Positions 8,188 to 17,041 are shown, numbered from the stretch's first letter. The stretch is DNA of 55,890 nucleotides from Hyphomicrobiales bacterium (GCA_017305715.1 JAFKKG010000043.1:1-55890); one strand, 5' to 3'. The notes: generated by a model not told the origin, from the sequence alone. Made by a program: numbers and translations.

Positions 8188-8921
8188 ATCCGGTCGGCCA
8201 TGAAACGGGCAGGGTCGCTCTCGTATTCCTCGATGGCTTTCGCGTAGTCATCGGGACGGCCGATGTCCAGCCAATACCCGTCGTGGCGGCGAACATCGGG
8301 CAGGGTGCCCGCTTTGATCAACCGATGCATCAGATGATCGAAGCCGAACGCCACATCCGGCGGGATCATGCCCAGGGCGCGCTGGCTGACCATATAGACG
8401 CCCATGCTCACCTCATATGCGTAACGCGGCTTTTCGCGGAAACCGGTCAGTTGGCCCTGCGTATCCGACTCCAGCACGCCGTAGTCGATCATCTCCTCGC
8501 GTGCGTGCGAGGAGATGGTGAAGATGCCGTCGCGCTGCACGTGCAGATCGTAAAATTCGCCAAAATCCAGATCCGTCAAGATGTCGCCATTCATCACCAG
8601 GAAATGGGCCGGAAGATCGCGCACCAGTTTCAATGGCGCCATCGTGCTCAAGGGCTTGTCCTCGAGCGAGTAGTCGATCCGGAGGCCCCAACGTTCGCCA
8701 TCGCGAAAAAAGGCCTTGATGATCTCTGCCTGGTGGTTCACCGCCATGGTGATGTGGTCAAAGCCGCTCCGCGCCAGTTGCCGGATGATGATCTCCAGGA
8801 TTGGGGTCTCGCCCAGCGGCACCAGGGGCTTGGGAAGCGCGATCGTATAGGGGCGCAGGCGTGTGCCCTTGCCGCCGGCGAGAATGACTGCGCGTTTGTT
8901 CGCCAATGGACGGACCTTCAA
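8184..8921 (-). CDS. Sugar-1-phosphate nucleotidyltransferase (LegE/PtmE- or ManC-like)
   Basis: A 245-residue nucleotidyltransferase. AVILAGGKGTRLRPYT and PKPLVPLG (residues 11-37) form the NTP-binding loop; VMNGDIL binds metal; GFREKP and WLDIGRPDDY are typical of the mannose-1-P guanylyltransferase subgroup. It lacks the CBS domains seen in Campylobacter PtmE and the C-terminal domain of bifunctional ManC. With the LegB-like dehydratase next to it, it probably makes the NDP-hexose that starts the nonulosonate pathway; GDP is the likely nucleotide by analogy with LegE. The start at 8921 is 51 bp after the dehydratase stop. Confidence 0.82.
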   Translation of the reverse strand: MKVRPLANKRAVILAGGKGTRLRPYTIALPKPLVPLGETPILEIIIRQLARSGFDHITMAVNHQAEIIKAFFRDGERWGLRIDYSLEDKPLSTMAPLKLVRDLPAHFLVMNGDILTDLDFGEFYDLHVQRDGIFTISSHAREEMIDYGVLESDTQGQLTGFREKPRYAYEVSMGVYMVSQRALGMIPPDVAFGFDHLMHRLIKAGTLPDVRRHDGYWLDIGRPDDYAKAIEEYESDPARFMADRM

Positions 8922-8972
8922 GACAGCGCGACCTCAGCCCGCGCGACCAAGGGAATACCATAAGGTATTGGG

Positions 8973-9965
8973 CTACACGTTGTAAATCTGGGCCTTGTAG
9001 CGCGCCAGGTTCTCAGGGCGGCCGAACCAGCTGATGGTACGTGTCAGCCCTTCGCGAATGTCGATTTGCGGCTCATACCCGGTCAAGCGGCGGACACGCG
9101 TATTATCGCACCACAGGCGTTCCACCTCGCTGTCCGCCGGGCGGATGCGGGTATCGTCGGACTCGACGGTGATTTGCGAACCCATCAGTTCCTTGATGAG
9201 GGCGACGGTGTCGGCGATCGATATCTCCGAATTGGTGCCCAAATTCACGGTATCGCCAACAGCGGCGTCGCATTCCGCCAGTTCGACGAAGCCGCGACAG
9301 GTATCCTCGACATAGCTGAAGTCACGGGTCGGATGCAGGCTGCCCAATTTGATCGTCGGCCTCCCAGCTGCGATTTGCGTGATCACGGTAGGTATCACCG
9401 CTCGCGCCGATTGGCGGGGTCCATAGGTATTGAAGGGGCGTACGATAGTGACGGGCAGGCCGAAAGCGCTAAAGAAACTGAAGGCGATCGCGTCGGCGCC
9501 GATTTTGGTCGCACTATACGGAGACTGAGCCTGTAGCGGATGTGACTCGTCGATCGGAACGCGCTGCGCCGTTCCATACACCTCGCTGGTAGACGTGTGA
9601 ATGACGCGCGCAACCCCCAGTTCGCGCGCAGCCTGCATCACGTTGAGCGTACCCGTGACGTTGGTCTGGACGTAGCTGTCCGGTGCGACGTAGGAGTAAG
9701 GAATGGCAATCAACGCTGCCAAGTGAAATACCACGTCGCAATCGCGGGCTGCACTCCTGACGAAATTCGGATCGCGTATGTCGCCGCTGACAATCTCGAT
9801 TTGATCGCGGCAGGGCAGGCCTTCCAGCCAACCCCACTGGTTGAACGAGTTGTAAAGGCAGAGCGCGCGGACCTTCGCCCCGCGAGCGACCAGCATTTCC
9901 GCCAAGTGCGATCCAATGAAGCCATCTGCGCCCGTGACCAGCACTTTTCTGCCCGTAATCTTCAT
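8973..9965 (-). CDS. legB: LegB-like NDP-sugar 4,6-dehydratase
   Basis: A 330-residue extended SDR. Motifs are TGADGFIGSH (residues 11-20), VVFHLAALIAIPYSYVAP (78-95), HTSTSEVYGTA (123-133) with a TSE-type catalytic region, and YSATK (Y150, K154). The IAIPYSYVAPDSYVQTN stretch is characteristic of the LegB branch, which removes water from GDP-GlcNAc at C4/C6 in legionaminate synthesis (family knowledge). It sits 13 bp after the acyltransferase gene. The nucleotide and hexose specificity are inferred from the family. The symbol reflects similarity, not a demonstrated role. Confidence 0.75.
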   Translation of the reverse strand: MKITGRKVLVTGADGFIGSHLAEMLVARGAKVRALCLYNSFNQWGWLEGLPCRDQIEIVSGDIRDPNFVRSAARDCDVVFHLAALIAIPYSYVAPDSYVQTNVTGTLNVMQAARELGVARVIHTSTSEVYGTAQRVPIDESHPLQAQSPYSATKIGADAIAFSFFSAFGLPVTIVRPFNTYGPRQSARAVIPTVITQIAAGRPTIKLGSLHPTRDFSYVEDTCRGFVELAECDAAVGDTVNLGTNSEISIADTVALIKELMGSQITVESDDTRIRPADSEVERLWCDNTRVRRLTGYEPQIDIREGLTRTISWFGRPENLARYKAQIYNV

Positions 9966-9978
9966 CGTCTCTTACTCA

Positions 9979-10623
9979 CTATTCGCGGATACGATGCACC
10001 TTTGCCGGCGTGCCGAAGCTGACTGAGCGCTCGGGAAGATCGCCGCGCACCAGCGATTGGGCGCCGACAACCGAGTCGTTGCCGATGCTCGATCCCATCA
10101 TCACCATGACCCCGCTGCCCAACCACACATTGTCGCCGATCCTGACCGGTGCCGCGGACGATTCGGAATGTCTGGTTGGAATCGAGGGATCGTCAGTGCC
10201 ATGGCTTGCGTCGGTGATCTGGACAAATGCCGCGAAAATGCAATTCTTTCCAACATCAAGAGCCGCCAGCGCACCAAGGATATTGTAACTGTTGATATAA
10301 CTTCCATCACCTATTCGGATAGCGCCGCCTTGGACGGTCGAAAGTATCGCGAAGGAACCAATCGCGCAGCGCGCGCCAAGGGAAATATTCCCGTATAAGT
10401 GAGCATACCGGTAGATGCAGCAACCCTCACCGATCAAGATGTTGCCTTCGAGAATGACATTGTCTTCAAGTTTTACCCCGGGGCCGACCTGGACGTCTCC
10501 AGTGATCACAACATTTCGACCGATCCGGCAATCCCTGGGCAGCCGTATTCCGAACAGCAAAAGCAGGCGAAGATGCCTGGCGGCTTGGGCCACAACATCA
10601 GCAATCTTCCCGAAGCTCGTCAT
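9979..10623 (-). CDS. Left-handed beta-helix (hexapeptide) acyltransferase
   Basis: A 214-residue protein made mostly of imperfect hexapeptide repeats ([LIV]-G-x4) from about residue 33 (CRIGRNVVITGDVQVG) to 200. It ends with NVWLGSGVMVMMGSSIG and the typical FGTPAKVHR tail, so it belongs to the WbbJ/LacA-like O- or N-acetyltransferases. Its start overlaps the wzt stop by four bases. It may acetylate the nonulosonate precursor (a LegH/SpsD-like step) or decorate the exported glycan. The sequence does not separate these options. Confidence 0.8.
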   Translation of the reverse strand: MTSFGKIADVVAQAARHLRLLLLFGIRLPRDCRIGRNVVITGDVQVGPGVKLEDNVILEGNILIGEGCCIYRYAHLYGNISLGARCAIGSFAILSTVQGGAIRIGDGSYINSYNILGALAALDVGKNCIFAAFVQITDASHGTDDPSIPTRHSESSAAPVRIGDNVWLGSGVMVMMGSSIGNDSVVGAQSLVRGDLPERSVSFGTPAKVHRIRE

Positions 10624-11921
10624 TTTCGGTCAGTATTGACAAGTTCAGGCTCGGCCTGAACAGTCCAGGGCAATTGCAGCGATAACAACGAACCTTTGCG
10701 TTCAAATCCGAGGAACATCACGATTCCAACGGAATCAACGACGCGGAAGGTAACTCCATCGACGACATCGTAGATGTCGTGTCGACCTCTTGAGATGCCG
10801 ACCCGCAACGCGTACAGGCCTGTGTTGAGTAATCGCGCAGGAATCCGAATGTCAGCTAGGTAAGTGCCGGCGGCGCGTTCTTCCAGGCGCGACATTTCCA
10901 GCTCCGTATCCGAAAGCGAAATGAACGTTTCGCCATTGTCCTCGGACAAAACTTGTAAGCCAACTGTCACGCCGCGCATCGGTTCACGCAAGCGGTATCT
11001 CACTCGCAAGATGATGTCTTGCGTCAGTTCATAGCCTTCGCGTGTTTCCAGATTCGGATCAAGAATGAATACATCTTTGATATAAGCCGGTTTGTCGGGC
11101 GTTGTCGAAGCATCCAGGTGCCAACTTGATCCTCCGTCCACCGAAGCGCTGCGAAGATAGACACGCGTAATGTCGGAACTCGGTCCGTCGGCTATGATTT
11201 TTCCCTTTTCCAGGAATATTGACCTCGCGCACAGATTGTTTACGGCGGTCATGTTGTGACTGACAAACAATACAGTGCGCCCCTCGGACCTCACATCGCG
11301 CATTTTTCCCAGGCATTTTTTTTGAAATGCGTGATCACCGACCGCCAGTACTTCATCGACGATCAGGATTTCCGGCTCCAGATGTGCGGCCACTGCAAAT
11401 GCAAGCCGAACGTACATACCTGAAGAGTATCGTTTCACCGGCGTATCGATGAAGTCATCGATTTCCGCAAAGTCGATAATTTCGTCAAACTTGCGATTTA
11501 TTTCCGCTTTTGTCATCCCGAGAATTGCGCCGTTCAGATAGACATTCTCACGACCGGTTAGCTCTGCATGAAATCCCGTGCCAACCTCAAGCAGACTCGA
11601 TACCCGCCCGCGGATACGAACACTGCCCGCGTTTGGCGCCGCTACCCGAGACAGGATCTTGAGGAGCGTAGATTTACCGGCACCATTCCGTCCGATAAAG
11701 CCGACGGTCTCGCCGGCCTGGACATCAAAGGTGACGTTCTCCAGCGCGTTGAACGTCGTTCCGGCTTTCACGCCGGCCTTGCCGATCTCAAGGTTGGGAT
11801 CTGGCAAGCCTCGTTTGCGCGCCCACCAGCTCTGCAGATCGCGCCTCAATGTGCCGTGATTGATAACGCCGAGTTGGTAGCGTTTGCTGACGGACTCGAC
11901 TGAAATGACAGTTTTGGTCAT
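10620..11921 (-). CDS. wzt: Wzt: ATPase of O-polysaccharide ABC exporter with C-terminal glycan-binding domain
   Basis: A 433-residue protein. The nucleotide-binding domain (residues 1-260) has Walker A FIGRNGAGKST (75-85), signature YSSGMYVRLAFA (165-176), Walker B ILIVDE (185-190) and the switch histidine in FVSHN. The C-terminal ~165 residues (from about 268) form a beta-rich domain like Wzt-C, which in O9a/O12 systems recognises the chemically capped end of the polymer (family knowledge). It pairs with the permease gene 64 bp upstream and exports undecaprenyl-PP-linked glycan across the inner membrane. The adjacent modification genes make a capped glycan plausible. Confidence 0.92.
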   Translation of the reverse strand: MTKTVISVESVSKRYQLGVINHGTLRRDLQSWWARKRGLPDPNLEIGKAGVKAGTTFNALENVTFDVQAGETVGFIGRNGAGKSTLLKILSRVAAPNAGSVRIRGRVSSLLEVGTGFHAELTGRENVYLNGAILGMTKAEINRKFDEIIDFAEIDDFIDTPVKRYSSGMYVRLAFAVAAHLEPEILIVDEVLAVGDHAFQKKCLGKMRDVRSEGRTVLFVSHNMTAVNNLCARSIFLEKGKIIADGPSSDITRVYLRSASVDGGSSWHLDASTTPDKPAYIKDVFILDPNLETREGYELTQDIILRVRYRLREPMRGVTVGLQVLSEDNGETFISLSDTELEMSRLEERAAGTYLADIRIPARLLNTGLYALRVGISRGRHDIYDVVDGVTFRVVDSVGIVMFLGFERKGSLLSLQLPWTVQAEPELVNTDRK

Positions 11922-11985
11922 GGCTTAAGGAGTTTGCGCGAGGGTGATGTCGAATATGTCGCGAACAACGAGGACACTGTCATCG

Positions 11986-12843
11986 TCAGATCGTGTCCAT
12001 GAAGCTGCGTTCGACGCGGGAAAACATTGCCAAGCCCAGGCTGAAGATTAAAGCGGTAGCGACAATGCTGTATATGGCAGGTTCCAAACGCAGGGTTCCG
12101 CTTCCCAAGAGGGCGTATCGAAAGCACTCCACGATTGGCGTCATTGGATTCAAATAGGCGAGCCACAGCCATTTTTCCGGGATTTGAGAAACCGGATATA
12201 CAACGGGGGTTGCATACATCCAGAGTTGCATTCCGTAACCCGTCAGGTAGGCCAAGTCGCGAAATCGAGTCGTCAGTGTCGAGATGATCAGCCCAGCTCC
12301 CAATCCTAATGCCGCGATCTGTATAAGTAGAAAGGGCAGCAGGAGTAGTGCGGCCCCAGGTTGAATGGGCGCTCCTCGAAGACGATAGACAACGACTACC
12401 ACAATGAAGACGACGAATTGTATGCCGAGAACGATGAGATTGCTGATGATCAGCGATACCGGCGTAACCAGACGGGGGAAGTAAACCTTGCTGTACATTC
12501 CGACGTTGGCGGCGAATGTGTCAGATGTCTTGTTCAAGTTGGCCGCAAAATATTGCCAGCACAAAACACCCCCGAAATAAAACAGGAAAGGCGGTATTCC
12601 GTCCGTGGGTATCGAGGCGATCCGCCCGAATACGATCGTGAAGACGATCGTTGTCATCAAGGGTTGAATGACAAACCAAAGCGGCCCTAGTAGTGATTGC
12701 TTGTAGGTGGCAACGGAGTCGCGCCTCACGAAAAGCATAACGAGGTCGCGATATTGCCACAACCCTCGCAGGTCGGGCATATACCAGCCCTGCACGGATT
12801 CAATAACCGTCGTCCATTCTTTCGAATCGTCTGCCTTCGTCAT
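11986..12843 (-). CDS. wzm: Wzm: ABC-2 permease of polysaccharide exporter
   Basis: A 285-residue membrane protein of the ABC-2 family. After an amphipathic N-terminal segment (LRGLWQYRDLVMLFVRRD) come about six hydrophobic stretches, including LLGPLWFVIQPLMTTIVFTI, a VLGIQFVVFIVVVVV helix and YLNPMTPIVECFRYALLG, the canonical Wzm/KpsM landmarks. It partners with Wzt. The base composition of wzm and wzt is visibly more AT-rich than the downstream operon genes, so this exporter pair may have a different history. Confidence 0.92.
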   Translation of the reverse strand: MTKADDSKEWTTVIESVQGWYMPDLRGLWQYRDLVMLFVRRDSVATYKQSLLGPLWFVIQPLMTTIVFTIVFGRIASIPTDGIPPFLFYFGGVLCWQYFAANLNKTSDTFAANVGMYSKVYFPRLVTPVSLIISNLIVLGIQFVVFIVVVVVYRLRGAPIQPGAALLLLPFLLIQIAALGLGAGLIISTLTTRFRDLAYLTGYGMQLWMYATPVVYPVSQIPEKWLWLAYLNPMTPIVECFRYALLGSGTLRLEPAIYSIVATALIFSLGLAMFSRVERSFMDTI

Positions 12844-13199
12844 TTTTCTTCGCCGTCGAGCGAGCGCGATATAGAGGTCGCAAGCTGTGTGTTGCGCAAG
12901 TGTACTTGAAGGGTCTGCAACGCCTCGAAAAGGCTATCGCGCGTTGGTTCAAGCAGGTTTCCTACAGGCGGCGTCCCTCCCGGCAAAGCCTTTATTTTGG
13001 CTTTCACCGGGCTAGATATCCGAAGTTCTTCAACCAAATCAATAGGAAAAGGTCCGTGCAGACTGTGTATGAGGCCGCATGCGGAGATAGTCAAGTTTGG
13101 CGCGCGAGAGAAACTCTCTGTGGCTTTTGCACGGTTCCGATTGAGTCGGGTGTCATCATAGCTGGATGCCAGCGCCCGCATTTTCGGAGCGAACACCAT
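12840..13199 (-). CDS. Hypothetical ORF overlapping the wzm start
   Basis: A possible 119-residue protein whose stop overlaps the wzm start by four bases (ATGA), the same coupling used elsewhere in this operon. I recognise no family. The sequence is rich in Ser, Leu and Arg, and has no signal peptide or membrane segment. It could be a small leader gene of the exporter operon, or a chance reading frame in the divergent promoter region between wzm and the methyltransferase at 13,382. The AT-rich composition and the lack of a clear ribosome-binding site favour caution. Confidence 0.25.
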   Translation of the reverse strand: MVFAPKMRALASSYDDTRLNRNRAKATESFSRAPNLTISACGLIHSLHGPFPIDLVEELRISSPVKAKIKALPGGTPPVGNLLEPTRDSLFEALQTLQVHLRNTQLATSISRSLDGEEK

Positions 13200-13381
13200 T
13201 CCGCAAGCAAAAGCCGATCCTCAGACGCTTGCGACTTCACACGGACGATCTTGACAGCCCGAGCGAGTATACTCTCCATGTCGACGTACTTGCGCGCGCA
13301 AAATGCGCCAGCAGCACTGAATGGGACGCTGTTCAAAAGAATGGATGAATGTTACCAAATTACTTCAGCAGGGGTACAAGT
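13200..13381. other. Divergent intergenic region upstream of wzm and the 13.4-kb methyltransferase
   Basis: If the hypothetical ORF at 12,840-13,199 is not real, the gap between wzm and the methyltransferase is about 540 bases. It must hold the promoter of the long minus-strand operon. No strong -35/-10 pair, palindrome or terminator is evident to me here; the sequence is mixed and locally AT-rich (13,330-13,381). Confidence 0.4.
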
Positions 13382-14263
13382 ATGAGCTTAGGTAGCGCGA
13401 TCAGGTCGCGTCTTTCTCCCGAGACAAAGCGTAGGCTTCGCTCGCTGATTGACGGTGCTCGTCGTGTGAAAATCATTCCACCGCTTCCGTCTTTGGCTGT
13501 CTTGAGCCGCTTCGATCCGCTGGCTAGCGATTTCGCGGAGCGCGTCATGACGCGCTTGCTTGAGCGGAGAATGACCAAGCGGGTGCAGCGTGAGTGGATC
13601 GATGCCACCGCGCCCCCACATCACTCCTTCAACAATTATGGAGCCTTCCGGCTTGCCATGCTTCCCCAAACTGTGGGTGCCTTTCCGTTCTTGCGAGGCT
13701 TTCTCTCAATGATGGCCGTCAGCGAAGGCGATAAGGTTCTGGACATTAGTTGTGGCGATGGGTTTTTTTCAAAGCGTTTTTTTTCAACCAGAGCATCTCA
13801 CGTTGACGCGTTTGATGTTGAGACATACGCCATCGAGATGGCAAATCGCTACAATGCGGACCCAAAAGTCTCCTACACGGTACGAGATGCCATCACGGAT
13901 CCGTTCCCTTCGGCTGATTACGATGTCATCATCTGGGATGGGGGCATTGCACATTTTCCGCCCGGCACGAATGATCTGATGATGGGTAAGGTCAAGGCGG
14001 CCCTGAAACCGGGGGGGCTGTTTGTCGGTTCGGAGAGCCTGGGCTTCGACGGCTCTGAGGATCATCTGCAAAGATGGATGGACGAAACCGAGGTGCGGGC
14101 TATGCTTTCGCCGTACTTCAGGTTTGTCGAGGTTTACAGCACGTCTTATTTTTACAACGTCGACCGTACGGGCAGCCGTGGTGAGTTTTATTGGCGTTGC
14201 TCGGACTCAGAGGCTTCGCTCGAAAAGTTCAACTGGACGCGCGGGGATAACAAACCGTCCTGA
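13382..14263 (+). CDS. SAM-dependent methyltransferase
   Basis: A 293-residue class I methyltransferase. The SAM-binding motif VLDISCGDGFFS lies at residues 119-130, an acidic strand DAFDVE follows, and YDVIIWDGGIAHFPPG plus LKPGGLFVGSESLG give motifs II and III. The N-terminal ~100 residues are a basic/amphipathic extension. I chose ATG 13,382 because an AGGGG lies 7-8 bases upstream; an in-frame ATG at 13,349 would add 11 residues without a ribosome-binding site. It stands alone, divergent from wzm and convergent with the glycosyltransferase at 14,335. The substrate is probably a glycan or sugar, by location only. Confidence 0.8.
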   Translation: MSLGSAIRSRLSPETKRRLRSLIDGARRVKIIPPLPSLAVLSRFDPLASDFAERVMTRLLERRMTKRVQREWIDATAPPHHSFNNYGAFRLAMLPQTVGAFPFLRGFLSMMAVSEGDKVLDISCGDGFFSKRFFSTRASHVDAFDVETYAIEMANRYNADPKVSYTVRDAITDPFPSADYDVIIWDGGIAHFPPGTNDLMMGKVKAALKPGGLFVGSESLGFDGSEDHLQRWMDETEVRAMLSPYFRFVEVYSTSYFYNVDRTGSRGEFYWRCSDSEASLEKFNWTRGDNKPS

Positions 14264-14334
14264 TCTTCGATGAGTGTACGCTTCCTGATTTGACTTGAGA
14301 TACTCTTGGTCCTAGCCGCCGCCGGAAAGGTGCT

Positions 14335-15762
14335 TCAGTCTCCATTCGGCAAAGAATGTTTATTCGCTGTCGCCTGATCTACAAGCCAGCGAGGGATCGC
14401 CTCCGCTAGCACCAATTTTAGCGATTCCAGTGAGTGGTCGTCCTTGTAACGTGCGAAACTAAAGCTCTCCAGGGGGCGGTCTGCGATCTGGTTGAGCGCA
14501 GCGAGAATTCCTGCTGCATCCCCCTCCTGCGCGACCGCCCCGATCCCGGACGCAAGCACACGCTCGCCCATCAGGGTGTTCGCCGCCACCAGAATCGGGC
14601 GGCCCAGGCCCGAGGCCTTGGTCAGCGAGTTTGAGGAACTGTTGAAGCTTTGATAGACGGCGTACACGACATCACATGTCTTTATCAAACTATTATATTC
14701 GCGTTCGCTTTGCGTATAGCCATTGTGCGCAAATACGTTTTCCGGCGTTCGTTCGAACGCAAGTCTCACTCGCGGTTCCTGCTCGGCGAAGGTTTCCCAG
14801 TACACTTCGCCAATAAGGGCAAAGAAGAACCGCTTCGGGTCGGCCGCATTGATGACGTCGAGCAGGGTCGGAATTCCCTTGTGGGCCATGATGGAGCCGA
14901 TCTGCAAAACGATCGTGCGGTCGCCTGCTCGCCGCCTAATTTCGTGCGCCATTTCGGTCGGCGCATCGGGGAGTTCAAGGTCGGCTACATCTGGCGCCAG
15001 CACGAAATGCTGTCGTGGAAGGGCCGCGGCATATCGATCGATGGCAGGTGGGACCAGAAAGATTGCCCCGCGGGCATTGCTGGAGTCGAAATATCCTTCA
15101 TGCGGAGCTTGCCGATCAGCGGCCTTTCGTGGATGAAAAAGTATTCCGGTCCAAGGCCAGGCGTCGCGATCGAGCGCTGCCGTGTTCTGGCTTCGCTCCG
15201 CCATGAGATCCAGATAGAGAAACAGCACGAGGGCGGGGGCCGGTCGTCCAGGCATCGTAACCACTTGGTGGACGTGTCTCAGCAAGGGCTGGAATAGTAT
15301 TCTGCCGGCATCGGGATCGATTGGAAAATTGAAGGCCCGCATGATGCGGCTGGACAACGCGCGACGAACGATTGCGCGCCGGATCCGCGCAATATTGTTC
15401 TGAATGCTGAGCGGAACGTATGACCGAAAGATTCGGCGTGGTATCCGCACGCAACGGGTTGCCAGGCCGCGCATCCCTTCATCTTGCCATACCAGGCGCG
15501 CGCGTTGCGCCGCGCTCTTGCCAGCGCGTTCGGAACGATTTGGAGCCGGGTTCCAGCGCTGTGCCTGCTCGAACGAGCTAAAACCGAACTTGTCCTGCGA
15601 CCCGGGGCAATTACGCTCGAGGTACGCCGAGGCGCCGCCGTCGGTTTCGGAAACCAGCACGACCTCATAGCCCAACTCGATCAGCGCCCGGGAATACAGC
15701 CTTACGTAGGCATCCAGATGTCCCCGTCCGGATATCGGGTTGACGAGATAAATGGATTTCAT
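14335..15762 (-). CDS. GT4-like glycosyltransferase
   Basis: A 475-residue protein with a GT-B outline. The N-terminal strand IYLVNPISGRGHLDAYVRLYSRAL resembles the acceptor domain of GT4 enzymes. The C-terminal half has VLQIGSIMAHKGIPTLLDVI, then CDVVYAVYQSFNSSSN and LTKASGLGRPIL, the donor-binding region of group 1 transferases. The first acidic residue of the usual E-x7-E pair is replaced (K in LTKASGLG). It lies 82 bp downstream of the CgeB-like transferase, same strand, so the two likely form one transcript. Donor and acceptor unknown. Confidence 0.75.
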   Translation of the reverse strand: MKSIYLVNPISGRGHLDAYVRLYSRALIELGYEVVLVSETDGGASAYLERNCPGSQDKFGFSSFEQAQRWNPAPNRSERAGKSAAQRARLVWQDEGMRGLATRCVRIPRRIFRSYVPLSIQNNIARIRRAIVRRALSSRIMRAFNFPIDPDAGRILFQPLLRHVHQVVTMPGRPAPALVLFLYLDLMAERSQNTAALDRDAWPWTGILFHPRKAADRQAPHEGYFDSSNARGAIFLVPPAIDRYAAALPRQHFVLAPDVADLELPDAPTEMAHEIRRRAGDRTIVLQIGSIMAHKGIPTLLDVINAADPKRFFFALIGEVYWETFAEQEPRVRLAFERTPENVFAHNGYTQSEREYNSLIKTCDVVYAVYQSFNSSSNSLTKASGLGRPILVAANTLMGERVLASGIGAVAQEGDAAGILAALNQIADRPLESFSFARYKDDHSLESLKLVLAEAIPRWLVDQATANKHSLPNGD

Positions 15763-15844
15763 CGACGTTGCATGGCGAAAAGGTATCGGGCTGTCCAGTG
15801 CGAATCCGGCCCGTCAGCTGCGATGGGGCGCAAACCGGACGAAT

Positions 15845-17041
15845 TCACGCAGCGTCTTTGGACGCGGCTTGCTTGGATAGGTGAAATTGGAAGAGGTCCA
15901 GCAGTTCTGCTGTCCGGCGGGTATAGCTGTGCTCCCTGAGAGTGCGTTGCTGTCCGGCCGCCGCGATGCGCGCCCGCTCCGTCTCGTTGTCGAGGTAGTA
16001 ACGTATCAGTTCGAGGCACTCTTCCGGACTGTCGTAGCATACGATTTCGCGGCCCGGCTCGAACATGTCGGTGATGTTCGATTTCCGGTCCGTCAGCATC
16101 AGGCAACCCATTCCCGTCGCTTCGTAGAGACGCATATTGTTCGCGTAATTTTCTGCGATGCCGATATGATTGTTGATGGTGATCTTCGAGCGGGCCAGGG
16201 CCGCGAACATGTCGATCCCCCACACTTCGCCGTGGTAGTGCCGATTGATCGGCGAATTTGTGGGGAACTGGTTGATGCCGTTTCCCCAGACATCCAGCCG
16301 TGTCTTTCCGGCGAGCCATTCGATCAGGCGAGCCCGCTTCGGGTGGGCCGGCGAGAGGCTGCCGACAAACGAAACGTCGACATCCCGCGTGCGGGTCCCG
16401 ACAGCCGCCAACACGCGCTGATCGAATCCAAGACGGCTCAGCTGTGCCGGAATTCCCAATTTTCGATAATATTCGACGAAGTTGGGTAGCGAAGAGATCA
16501 TCAGGTCGTACGCTTCATAGGTCTCGTTCTTCGGCCTCGGGGAGGCGATCTGTCCAACGATGAGCTTGGTATGCGGTTTCATTCGCAACAATAGCTTGGA
16601 GCCCACCTCGCTGACGGCATGATTTAGAATGACGTCCGGTCGATAATCCTCGACCTGCGACTGCAGCATGTCGGCTAGAACCCACGGCGAAATCTCGAAG
16701 GGGCTCCGCAACGGATCGAGCTTACGTATGAAAATTCGGCGTAACACCCGGCGTACACGCCACTCGATCGGACCCTGTCGCCTTTCCTTGGGGACCACGG
16801 GCGGATGTCGCCCTTGTTCGATCATGTACTGGCGTTGCAGAAGGCCGTTATTGGCATGAACCTCCCAGGCTTCATGTCCATTGTCTTCAAACCCTTTTGA
16901 GTAGGCATCGAAGACTCCGAAGAAGCTGGCGTTGCGCGCCGCCATCTGGCTGCTGAACGAACTCGTCTCAAGCGCCGGATTGGCCCCGTAGTGTTGCTTC
17001 AGGAACGCTGGATAGTCGGTGTTGATGACCAGGATGCGCAA
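15845..17041 (-). CDS. CgeB-like glycosyltransferase, paralogue 1 of 3
   Basis: A 398-residue GT-B protein. It opens with LRILVINTDYPAFLKQHY (read as M at the TTG start). It carries DVSFVGSL, then GEVWGIDMFAALARSKITIN, IGIAENYANNMRLYEATGMG and FEPGREIVCYDS, and ends LREHSYTRRTAEL, the layout of the CgeB/Glyco_trans_1_2 family. It shares this whole framework with the proteins at 23,126 and 27,816. The start appears to be TTG at 17,041, backed by a GAGGA seven bases upstream and the conserved N-terminal strand. The intergenic region to divergent rmlA probably contains its promoter. Confidence 0.82.
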   Translation of the reverse strand: MRILVINTDYPAFLKQHYGANPALETSSFSSQMAARNASFFGVFDAYSKGFEDNGHEAWEVHANNGLLQRQYMIEQGRHPPVVPKERRQGPIEWRVRRVLRRIFIRKLDPLRSPFEISPWVLADMLQSQVEDYRPDVILNHAVSEVGSKLLLRMKPHTKLIVGQIASPRPKNETYEAYDLMISSLPNFVEYYRKLGIPAQLSRLGFDQRVLAAVGTRTRDVDVSFVGSLSPAHPKRARLIEWLAGKTRLDVWGNGINQFPTNSPINRHYHGEVWGIDMFAALARSKITINNHIGIAENYANNMRLYEATGMGCLMLTDRKSNITDMFEPGREIVCYDSPEECLELIRYYLDNETERARIAAAGQQRTLREHSYTRRTAELLDLFQFHLSKQAASKDAA

